Source of the DNA: Desulfosalsimonas propionicica
GTDB lineage: Bacteria; Desulfobacterota; Desulfobacteria; Desulfobacterales; Desulfosalsimonadaceae
DNA: 49,051 bases
Assembly (NCBI RefSeq): GCF_013761005.1
Contig: NZ_JACDUS010000017.1
Coordinates: forward strand, 1-49,051
Reading direction: 5' to 3'
Shown here: piece by piece, positions 24,171-31,293 of the stretch
Layout of the letters: each line of letters starts with the position of its first letter
Position numbering within the stretch: the stretch's first letter is position 1
The notes under the pieces: generated by a model
Told to the model about the DNA's origin: nothing
Seen by the model: the letters and a program-made list of their open reading frames with translations, nothing else
Database searches by the model: none
Program-made: the position numbers and the translations under genes

Positions 24171-26291
24171 CTATTCCAGAATACTGGCGACTTTAAAGTA
24201 ATTCCCCTTTACCGCCGGAGCGCTTTTTAAGAGCTGCCCGGATTCGCCAAGGGGCGAGCGCTTTGCCTCGATTCCCGGGCGCATGCGGGCGGCAGCCGGG
24301 GCAACGGTTCGGATCGGCGCCTCGCTGCCTGCATTATCGGCGGCAAGCCGGGCCATGGTTTCGGCCTGCGCCAGGATCTTTTCCATTACAGGGCGCTCAT
24401 CTTCGGCAATGCCGATGCGCGACACCCAGGAAATACGGTCAATATCGTTTTCCTTTTCCGCCGTGCCGGGCAGCACATCCTTTCCGCCAAGGTTGAGCAG
24501 GCCCAGCTCGGCAAGCTGTTCGCGCTTTACCGAAGAAGGGGCGCCCGTGAGCGGGCAGGCCGCGCTGCGGTTTTTCGGAAATGCAATCACCTCGCGGATC
24601 GATGGGGTCTTGAGGATCATCGAAACCGTGCGGTCCATGCCAAGGGCCAGTCCCCCGTGCGGAGGTGCCCCGAAATCAAATGCCCGCAAAAAGAAGCCGA
24701 ACTTCTGCTTTGTCTCCTCTTTGGTCAGCCCGAGGGCGGTGAAAATCTTGCGCTGCACCGCCCGATCGTTGATGCGAATGCTGCCGCCGCCCAGCTCCTC
24801 GCCGTTTATGACCAGATCGTAGGCGCGCGAGCGCAGGGCCAGCAGCTCCTCGATATTTTCCGGATCAAAATCGGTGCGGTCCGGCGCGGTAAAGGGATGG
24901 TGGCTGGAGGTGACCTCCCCGTCCTCTGTGGCCTCAAACAGTGGAAATTCAGTAATCCAGACCGGGCAATACGTGTCTTCGGGAATCAGCCCGAGCCGGT
25001 CGGCCATGTGCAGGCGCAATTGGCCGAGCGCCGAGGTGACCACGGCGTAGGAGGCGTCAGCCACCATGATCAAGACATCGCCGTCAGCCACGTCAAAGCG
25101 CTGTTTAAGACCCTCGAGTTCCTCGTTGCTGAAAAACTGGACGATGTTGGATTCGAGCCGTCCCCCCTCTGCGCGCATCCAGGTCATTCCCTTGGCGCCG
25201 AACAAAGGGGCGATTTCCGCGGCATACTCGTTTTGCAGCACGTTCTTGGAAAGCTTTCCGGACTGGCCCCTGACATTGATTCCCTTGATGCAGCCGCCGC
25301 GTGCAATGATCTGCCTGAAAATCGAATAATGGGTATCGCCAAACAGGTCGGTGACGTCCTCAAAGCACAGTCCAAAGCGCAGGTCCGGCCGGTCGGAACC
25401 GGTCGTTTCCATGGCCTCGGCCCAGGTCATGCGGGGAAACGGCCGGGACAGGGAAATCCCGCCGATGGCAAACATCTTCACGGTCAGATCTTCGATCAGG
25501 TCATAGATGAATTCCTCGTCAATGAACGAGGCCTCCAGGTCGAGCTGGGTGAATTCCGGCTGCCGGTTGGGGCGCAGGTCCTCGTCGCGGAAACACCGGG
25601 CCAGTTGAAAATAGCGCTCCATGCCGCCGACCATGAGCAGCTGCTTGAACAGCTGCGGGGATTGGGGCAGCGCATAAAAATTCTCCGGATGGACCCGGCT
25701 GGGGACCAGGTAATCGCGCGCCCCTTCGGGAGTGCTCGCCGTGAGCATCGGCGTCTCGATTTCGAGAAAACCATTTTCGTCAAGAAAATCCCGAACGCAT
25801 TTGAAGATGCGGTGACGCAGCATCACATTGTCCCGCATGGACTGGCGGCGCATGTCCAGGTAACGATACTGGAGCCGCAAATCCTCAGACACCCGGCCTG
25901 TCCCGGCCGTGGATGCCGAACCCGCGACCATGGTCTTTTCCGAAACTGAAAACGGAAGTGCATCGGATTCGGACAACACGGTCAGCTCCGTGACCACCAG
26001 CTCGATGGTTCCGGTTTCAATATGGGGATTTTCCGTGCCCGCCAGCCGCTTTGTGACTTCGCCTTTCACCGCAATGCAGTATTCGGCGCGCAGAAGCGCC
26101 GCTTTTTGGCAGACATCCGGGACAACATCGGGACTGAACACGATCTGCATAATGCCGCTGCGGTCGCGCAGGTGGACAAAAAGCAGGCCGCCATGATCCC
26201 GGAGGGCATCGACCCAGCCGGCCAGCTGCACCTTGCGGCCGAGGTCATCTGCCGTCAATTGCCCGCAAAAAACACGTTGTGAAAACATCAT
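24171..26291 (-). CDS. aspS: Aspartyl-tRNA synthetase fused to GatC
   Basis: A 706-residue fusion. Residues 1 to about 595 are a complete bacterial class II AspRS: OB-fold anticodon domain, motif 2 (RCFRDEDLRPNRQPEFTQLD), GAD insert, and motif 3 (GLALGMDR). AspRS ends at about LTGAPSSVKREQLAELG; after a short linker the last 90 residues are GatC (IDRISWVSRIG...MRPGIEAK...LLKSAPAVKGNYFKVASILE). The anticodon domain has DHGG, with the His seen in non-discriminating AspRS (Pseudomonas), so it should also charge tRNA(Asn) with Asp. Fusion would tether it to GatAB as a built-in transamidosome. Start at the ATG pair 26286-26291 follows AAAGGA; an ATG at 26309 lacks a site. Confidence 0.9.
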   Translation of the reverse strand: MMFSQRVFCGQLTADDLGRKVQLAGWVDALRDHGGLLFVHLRDRSGIMQIVFSPDVVPDVCQKAALLRAEYCIAVKGEVTKRLAGTENPHIETGTIELVVTELTVLSESDALPFSVSEKTMVAGSASTAGTGRVSEDLRLQYRYLDMRRQSMRDNVMLRHRIFKCVRDFLDENGFLEIETPMLTASTPEGARDYLVPSRVHPENFYALPQSPQLFKQLLMVGGMERYFQLARCFRDEDLRPNRQPEFTQLDLEASFIDEEFIYDLIEDLTVKMFAIGGISLSRPFPRMTWAEAMETTGSDRPDLRFGLCFEDVTDLFGDTHYSIFRQIIARGGCIKGINVRGQSGKLSKNVLQNEYAAEIAPLFGAKGMTWMRAEGGRLESNIVQFFSNEELEGLKQRFDVADGDVLIMVADASYAVVTSALGQLRLHMADRLGLIPEDTYCPVWITEFPLFEATEDGEVTSSHHPFTAPDRTDFDPENIEELLALRSRAYDLVINGEELGGGSIRINDRAVQRKIFTALGLTKEETKQKFGFFLRAFDFGAPPHGGLALGMDRTVSMILKTPSIREVIAFPKNRSAACPLTGAPSSVKREQLAELGLLNLGGKDVLPGTAEKENDIDRISWVSRIGIAEDERPVMEKILAQAETMARLAADNAGSEAPIRTVAPAAARMRPGIEAKRSPLGESGQLLKSAPAVKGNYFKVASILE

Positions 26292-26402
26292 GAGGAAAGT
26301 CCTTTCCATTCGAATGAACCAACACCCCCACCCTCTCGCTCCCCCTTCTGCAACAGGAAACCGGGGATTGATTGGGTGAATGGCTGTTATTTGCCTGTTG
26401 GA

Positions 26403-27365
26403 CTACACGGCTTCTATGGTGGACGGGGGTTTGGCGGCAATATTGTAGGAAACGCTGACCACGCCGGGTACGGCGGCGACAATCTCCTGTGCCAGCTTTT
26501 CAAGGGTATCAAACGGAAGGCGGGTCGGCGTGGCCGTGCGCGCATCCACGCTGTCCCAGCAGCGGACCTCGATCTGCCGGCCGAAATCGCGTTTTCCGTC
26601 GCGCATTCCGGTCACCCGGTCTTCGTGAAGGATGGCCATGTACTGAAAGGCGCCGCATTCAAAGAGATGTTGCTCCACGATCGCGGTTGCCCTGCGGACC
26701 GTCTCAATGCGCTCCGGTGTGGCCTCGCCGATGACCCGGGCCGCAAGGGCCGGCCCCGGAAACGGAATGCGATTAAACAACTCGCCGGGCAGTCCCAGGG
26801 CCTTGCCCATCTTTCGAACCCCGGCCTTGCGCAGCTGGATCAAAGGTTCGATGATGCTGTAACCAAACGCCTTCTGCGGGTCAATGCCCAGTTGTTCAAA
26901 CACGTTGTGCTGGCGCTTGATCCCGGCCACGGTCTCGTCGATGTCGGTCAGAATCGTCCCCTGAAGCAGGTGCTTTGCCCCGCTTTCCCGGACCAGACGG
27001 CCGAATACATCGCGGTAGAAGGTCTGGGTGATGGCTTCACGTTTGGCCTCCGGGTCGGTTACACCCTTGAGTGCTGCGAAAAACGCCTCGCGCGCGTCAA
27101 CCACTTCAACAGGAACGCCGAGATCGCGGAAAAACCCGACAACCTGTTCGGCTTCGCCCGCCCGCATGAGCCCGTTTTCGATAAATACCGTCTTTAAACG
27201 ATCGCCGAGTGCGCGGTGCCCGAGCAGCGTGACCGTGGACGAATCGACCCCGCCGGAAAGCGCGTTGATGGCCCATCCGTCCCCGACGGTCTCTTTGATT
27301 TCCTCTGCCTTTTCATTGATAAAGCGCTGCGTATCAAGCGCCTGTGCTGTGATTTCGGTAACCAA
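26403..27365 (-). CDS. GMP synthase ATP-pyrophosphatase subunit, no glutaminase domain
   Basis: A 320-residue protein equal to the C-terminal half of GuaA (archaeal GuaAb layout). The P-loop is SGGVDSST; then LLQGTILTDI, IKRQHNV (usually KTHHNV), a dimerisation region with FPGPALAARVIGEATPE, and the XMP-site tail KPPSTIEAV (usually KPPATIEWE). It adenylates XMP and adds ammonia to give GMP. The glutamine amidotransferase half is absent, and no GATase gene lies beside it. TTG at 27365 has GGGAG nine bases upstream; an ATG at 27431 is the alternative. The substitutions leave room for a different substrate. It is first in the guaA-aspS/gatC-gatA-gatB run, 111 bp ahead of aspS. Confidence 0.85.
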   Translation of the reverse strand: MVTEITAQALDTQRFINEKAEEIKETVGDGWAINALSGGVDSSTVTLLGHRALGDRLKTVFIENGLMRAGEAEQVVGFFRDLGVPVEVVDAREAFFAALKGVTDPEAKREAITQTFYRDVFGRLVRESGAKHLLQGTILTDIDETVAGIKRQHNVFEQLGIDPQKAFGYSIIEPLIQLRKAGVRKMGKALGLPGELFNRIPFPGPALAARVIGEATPERIETVRRATAIVEQHLFECGAFQYMAILHEDRVTGMRDGKRDFGRQIEVRCWDSVDARTATPTRLPFDTLEKLAQEIVAAVPGVVSVSYNIAAKPPSTIEAV

Positions 27366-27494
27366 GCTGTTTTTCTCCCGGGTTTTGAAATGAATTGAAT
27401 GAACAGATCCAACAACCCGGTAACTTAGCATTCAACAACCTGTATCACAACGGCTTTTTGCACTGGATGCATCTGCTCACACCAGGCGCTCCGG

Positions 27495-28151
27495 CTAACA
27501 AAGGGCGGCGCTGACCGTATCAAATCCCATTCGCTCGATCATTTTGCCCAGACGCTCTCCTTTTGAGGCGTTTTGTTTGTAATATTCAATGACCTGGCTG
27601 ACTTTTTCAAGGGCTTGTTCATCGCTTAGCTCTGTTGCCAGTTCATGGGCGATGCGGGGATGGGTACCCACATTGCCGCCGATCACCAGGGTCCATCCGG
27701 CGGATTTCCCGAATAAACCCACGTCGCGAACCCAGGATTCCGCGCAGTTGATCTGGCATCCGGATACGGCCATTTTCAATTTCCCCGGAAGATCCACCCC
27801 ATGGTACCGCTTGTCGAGTTCCATGCCCAGGCCCAGGGCGTCCTGCTGTCCAAGCTTGCAGAAAGTCGTTCCCGGACAGGCCCTTATACTGCGCACACAC
27901 AATCCCACAGCCGCCCCGGGGCTCATGTCCAGATCCTTCCACACATTGTCAATATCTTCTTCCCTGAGCCCCACAATGGCAATTCTTGTGGCACTGGTAA
28001 TCTTTAAGGCCTGCGCGTTGTATTTTTCCGCAACGTCAGCAATCTTTCGCAAAAGTTCGGGTGTGACAACACCGCATGGAATATGGGGGGCCACGGCATA
28101 GGTTTCCTTGTCCCGTTGTATAATAGCGCCTTTTTCACCAAGCTTGAGCAT
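27495..28151 (-). CDS. Small assimilatory-type siroheme sulfite reductase
   Basis: A 218-residue protein matching the low-molecular-weight sulfite reductase of Desulfovibrio in length and sequence style. It has one ferredoxin-like and one siroheme/4Fe-4S half. Cluster ligands are complete: Cys92 and Cys98 (CPGTTFC), Cys132 and Cys136 (CQINC). SATRIAIVGL and CVRSIRACPG are family landmarks. It reduces sulfite to sulfide by six electrons in the cytosol; the biological role in sulfate reducers is unsettled. AGGAGG lies before the ATG at 28151, so the start is firm. Upstream is MITE copy 4, so the promoter is in, or close to, the element. Confidence 0.93.
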   Translation of the reverse strand: MLKLGEKGAIIQRDKETYAVAPHIPCGVVTPELLRKIADVAEKYNAQALKITSATRIAIVGLREEDIDNVWKDLDMSPGAAVGLCVRSIRACPGTTFCKLGQQDALGLGMELDKRYHGVDLPGKLKMAVSGCQINCAESWVRDVGLFGKSAGWTLVIGGNVGTHPRIAHELATELSDEQALEKVSQVIEYYKQNASKGERLGKMIERMGFDTVSAALC

Positions 28152-28184
28152 TTGATTCCTCCTTTGTTCGGGTTTACCAAAATT

Positions 28185-28477
28185 GATGGTACCGTAAAAA
28201 GCTTTTTACCGCGGCCGCTGTTTTTACAGGAAGGAAACCCTGCGGCCTGGGTCAGTTTTTTCGCTCCTGACCGTTTACAGAGGTTTCTGTAAACGCTCAA
28301 TGTCGCTTACAAACCGACCCCGTCCTTGGACTTCCTTGAAAGTCAGATTTCAGATGGCGCCGTAAAAAGTTCAAGATCAAGGCTTGCGCAATTTCGAAGA
28401 ATGCAGCGTACTTATCCGTACGTGAAATTCTGAGAAATTGCGCGTAACGCAGATATTGGACTTTTTACGGCGCCATC
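28185..28477 (+). mobile_element. MITE-like element, extended form, copy 4
   Basis: A 293-bp composite in the orientation opposite to copy 2. The extra part (28185-28352, starting GATGGTACCGTAAAA) precedes the 125-bp core (28353-28477). AAAATT is duplicated on both sides (28179-28184 and 28478-28483). The extra part has the hairpin CGTTTACAGA / TCTGTAAACG. Compared with copy 2 one pair has changed on both sides, so the stem is kept. The right end touches the stop codon of the gene at 28482. Confidence 0.88.
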
Positions 28478-28481
28478 AAAA

Positions 28482-29162
28482 TTATTCCGCAACCCCGTAC
28501 TCAAGGGCCATTTCCCTGTCAAAGGCCGCTTTTCGGGAAGAGCAGTCCTTTCGCGGACACAGCTGACAATTAAAAAAGCTGACTTCTGTGGGGAAAAAAA
28601 TCCCGGATTCGGATTTTGACGGATGCATGAGCATGCTCGATGACAGCCGCACGCCGATGGCCTCCTCCACATCGCCCAGAAGGGAAAACAGGGGCCGCTG
28701 CTGGGAAAGGGGCCAGTCTTCAAGCGAGCCCACGTTCATATAAGACAGCTTTTCCAGATGATATTGCTCCCGGAGCCGGGCGCACACGCTTTGGATCGCA
28801 TCCTGGAGGGCCACATTGGCGATGGTGTCCAAATAATATTGTTCGAGATAATCGCTCTGCGCCGCGGCCGTTTCCTCGAGCTGAGCACCGATGGTGATGA
28901 CAAAGGGAAAGACCCGCCGGGCGGCTTCCAGGTTTTTTCTCAGGACCCGGCTTTGAAAACGCACACCTTCCACGGTTACGCTCTTATCGTCTTTTTGGTC
29001 AACATGGCACTCTTTGTAAGCACACTTGGGCCGGATAAGGCCGGCAACCTCCTGAACCGTATTTTCCACGCTCTGCCATTCAGGGCTGTCAGCACTCAGG
29101 TGCAGCCTTTTTCTGATTTCCGCGGTATTGATCTGCGGCTGAAAATTGTCCAAAATCTGCAT
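28482..29162 (-). CDS. Methionine synthase activation domain-like protein (stand-alone)
   Basis: A 226-residue protein resembling the B12-dependent methionine synthase activation domain, found alone in many anaerobes. N-terminal helical part (INTAEIRKRLHL), central SAM-domain-like part (FPFVITIGAQLEE, LDTIANVALQDAIQSVCARL, SYMNVGSLEDWPLSQQRPLFSLLG), and an added C-terminal Cys cluster (CQLCPRKDCSSR) suggesting an Fe-S cluster. Likely role: reductive reactivation of a corrinoid protein, or a methionine-synthase partner; this is inferred from family context. Its 3' end abuts MITE copy 4. No corrinoid protein gene is adjacent. Confidence 0.82.
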   Translation of the reverse strand: MQILDNFQPQINTAEIRKRLHLSADSPEWQSVENTVQEVAGLIRPKCAYKECHVDQKDDKSVTVEGVRFQSRVLRKNLEAARRVFPFVITIGAQLEETAAAQSDYLEQYYLDTIANVALQDAIQSVCARLREQYHLEKLSYMNVGSLEDWPLSQQRPLFSLLGDVEEAIGVRLSSSMLMHPSKSESGIFFPTEVSFFNCQLCPRKDCSSRKAAFDREMALEYGVAE

Positions 29163-29307
29163 TTACCTGTTTCCTGTCTCCATGATTGATGCGCCTGTAA
29201 AAAATTTTTTTTACCGGTAATGTTAAGTGTTAAATGATGAAATGATTAAGTGTTAAGTAAAATCAATAAGTTATTTTTTATTGTTTGGCGATTATAGCAG
29301 TCTCAAA

Positions 29308-29325
29308 ACGTTTTACGGTGCCATT
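29308..29325 (+). repeat. Solo end of the MITE-like family
   Basis: TTTTACGGTGCCAT (29311-29324) matches 14 bases of the right terminal inverted repeat of the copies at 15488 and 31084, but no core or second end is nearby. It is best read as the relic of a decayed copy. Around it, 29163-29388 is AT-rich, holds two direct TTAAGTGTTAA repeats (29223 and 29246), and no gene. Confidence 0.55.
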
Positions 29326-29388
29326 CTGATTGGTTTTTTATATATTGAAACCGAGCATTTCAGCCGCCGGGAATTTCGCGTAGACCCT

Positions 29389-30168
29389 TTATATCAGGGC
29401 CCCGCCGTCTGCGATAATGGTTTGGCCGGTCACATAGCTTGATGCCCCGGATGCCAAAAAAATCATGACATTTGCGATTTCATCGGGCTCGCCGATTCTT
29501 TTAAGGGGGATGCTTTCGGATAAGGATGCCTTGACCTGCCTTGCCTCATCCTCGCTTTTGTCATGCCAGATGGCATTGAGCAGGCGGGTTTCCACCGCAC
29601 CGGGAGCAACGGCATTGACCCGGATGTTAAAATCCGCCCACTCCTTGGCCAGCGCCTTTGTGGCCATAACCAGGGCGGCTTTGCTGATGGCATAGGTGCA
29701 GGTGGGAACCGCAGGGCTGAAACCGTTGATGGAAGAAACGTTTATGATCGTCCCCCCGCCCTTTTCCTTCATAATCCCGGCCACTGCCTGGCTCAGGAAA
29801 AAAGCGCCCTTGAGATTGATATTCATCAGCGCATCCCAGGCCTTTTCCTCCACATCAATGGCCATGGCGGCAATGCTGGTTCCGGCATTGTTGACCAGAA
29901 TGTCGATTCGGCCGAACTCTGCCACAACTTTTTCAACCAGGTCCCGGATCTGATCCATCCGCCCCACATGTGCGGCCACGGCCAAAGATCGCCGGCCATG
30001 TTTTTCCACCTCCGCGGCCACCTCCTCCAGATCCGATATTTTCCGGCTGGTCACGATTACATCTGCACCGGCTTTGGCGAAAGCAACGGCTGTTGCTCTG
30101 CCGATTCCACGGCTGCCGCCGGTAATTAATGCCACCTTTCCATCCAGAGAAAATGCGGACTGCTCCAT
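29389..30168 (-). CDS. FabG-like short-chain dehydrogenase/reductase
   Basis: A 259-residue classical SDR. The NAD(P) motif TGGSRGIGRATA, NNAGT, a Ser in NVSSINGFS, and catalytic YAISK are present, with the C-terminal YVTGQTIIADGGALI typical of 3-ketoacyl-reductase/glucose-dehydrogenase-like members. AAGGAA seven bases before the ATG at 30168 fixes the start; a TTG two codons upstream is less likely. It is divergent from the NifX-like gene. Not next to fatty-acid synthesis genes, so it is probably not the housekeeping FabG; a role in fatty-acid or alcohol oxidation, with the acyl-CoA ligase nearby, is possible. Confidence 0.9.
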   Translation of the reverse strand: MEQSAFSLDGKVALITGGSRGIGRATAVAFAKAGADVIVTSRKISDLEEVAAEVEKHGRRSLAVAAHVGRMDQIRDLVEKVVAEFGRIDILVNNAGTSIAAMAIDVEEKAWDALMNINLKGAFFLSQAVAGIMKEKGGGTIINVSSINGFSPAVPTCTYAISKAALVMATKALAKEWADFNIRVNAVAPGAVETRLLNAIWHDKSEDEARQVKASLSESIPLKRIGEPDEIANVMIFLASGASSYVTGQTIIADGGALI

Positions 30169-30429
30169 TGGCAAATTCCTTTCCTTTTATATTTCAGGCT
30201 GTTTTCGACTGTGCGGATTATATGCAAATCCCTGCCCGTCGAAAACCCGGACTCCGTATTCACAGGGATTTGGACAGGGTAGCGAGATTCAATTTTTTTG
30301 TACAGCAAAAATGGGGATGGAAAAGCGATGACAGGCCCCTTCGGGCGGCTGGCAAATTTTTTCTTGTCTCAAACCTATTTTGGGATTATGCTCATAATAA
30401 ACAATCTTATTTCCAAAGGAGATACAGTC

Positions 30430-30978
30430 ATGAAAATCGCAGTCAGTTCCAAAGGACAATCCCTGCAAGACGGGTTAGATCCCAGTTTTGGTCGATGCCC
30501 GGGTTTTGTTGTCTTTGACACAGACACACAGAACACGTCATTTCTGGACAATTCCCGGCAGCAGGACCTGGCCCAGGGCGCGGGCATTCAAGCCGCTCAA
30601 ATGGTGAGCAATGCCGGTGTGGATGTGCTCATTTCCGGAAAAATCGGTCCCAAGGCCATGGAGGCCCTGAGCCAAAGCCGAATGCAGATTTTCAGCAGCT
30701 CGGCAGCCACGGTTCATGAGGCCATTGAAGCCTGGCACCGCAATGCGCTTTCTCCCGTATCCACGGCAACCAGCCAACCCGGAGGCGGCCAGGGCCTGGG
30801 CGGCGGCGGCGGCGGCCGCGGTCAGGGCCCCGCCCAGGGCGGACAGGGCAAAGGCGGCGGCGGCCGGGGCCGCGGGCCGGGACAAGGCGGACAGGGTATG
30901 GGCGGCGGCGCCAAAGGCAAGGGGCCGGGCCAGGGCGGCCGGGGAAAAGGCGGCGGCGGCAAGGGCGGAATGCGTTAA
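30430..30978 (+). CDS. NifX/NafY-like Fe-Mo cofactor-binding domain protein with Gly-rich tail
   Basis: A 182-residue protein. Residues 1-108 or so are a dinitrogenase iron-molybdenum cofactor-binding (PF02579) domain: MKIAVSSKGQSLQDGLDPSFGRCPGFVVF, GIQAAQMVSNAGVDVLISGKIGPKAM. The last 65 residues are almost only Gly with Gln, Lys, Arg and Pro (GGGQGLGGGGGGRGQG pattern). AAGGAG precedes the ATG at 30430. There are no nif genes here, so it is probably one of the many NifX-like proteins of anaerobes that bind or carry metal clusters. The tail DNA is extremely GC-rich. A terminator follows. Confidence 0.88.
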   Translation: MKIAVSSKGQSLQDGLDPSFGRCPGFVVFDTDTQNTSFLDNSRQQDLAQGAGIQAAQMVSNAGVDVLISGKIGPKAMEALSQSRMQIFSSSAATVHEAIEAWHRNALSPVSTATSQPGGGQGLGGGGGGRGQGPAQGGQGKGGGGRGRGPGQGGQGMGGGAKGKGPGQGGRGKGGGGKGGMR

Positions 30979-31023
30979 ACATAACAAGTCCAAGCCTTGC
31001 CGATAATTCAAAATAAAGGTTTG

Positions 31024-31064
31024 CACCCGGGGTATGTTCAACATCCTACTCCGGGTGGCTTTTT
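31024..31064 (+). terminator. Terminator after the NifX-like gene
   Basis: An 11-bp stem CACCCGGGGTA / TACTCCGGGTG (one G-U) with a 12-base loop, followed by GCTTTTTA. It separates the NifX-like transcript from MITE copy 5 and the acyl-CoA ligase gene. Confidence 0.75.
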
Positions 31065-31083
31065 ATGGGCCGGCACTATCTTT

Positions 31084-31234
31084 GATGGCGCCGTAAAAGT
31101 CCAATATCTGCGTTACGCGCAATTTCCCGGAATTTTACGTACGGCTAAGCCCCCTGCATTCTTCGAAATTGCGCAAGCCGTGATCTTGAACTGTTTACTG
31201 CGCTATCTGAAATCAGACTTTTTACGGTGCCGTC
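31084..31234 (-). mobile_element. MITE-like element, copy 5
   Basis: A 151-bp element with starting GATGGCGCCGTAAAA and end TTTTTACGGTGCCGTC; ATCTTT is duplicated on both sides (31078-31083 and 31235-31240). More diverged in the core than copies 3 and 6. It lies 60 bp ahead of the acyl-CoA ligase start, between it and a terminator, so that gene's promoter is in the element or in the short right flank. Confidence 0.87.
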
Positions 31235-31293
31235 ATCTTTGTCGGCATTTACAAAACGATTCAGCCAAAAACAGAAAAAGTAATGGAGACTTG

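Noticed and set aside
24657-25949. A 430-codon open frame on the plus strand
   Set aside because: It lies fully antisense to the AspRS gene, whose motifs are complete. The frame is a by-product of GC-rich codon use and has no family resemblance or ribosome site.
30997-31293. N-terminal extension of the acyl-CoA ligase
   Set aside because: It is translation of the terminator and MITE copy 5; ligase homology begins at ATG 31294.
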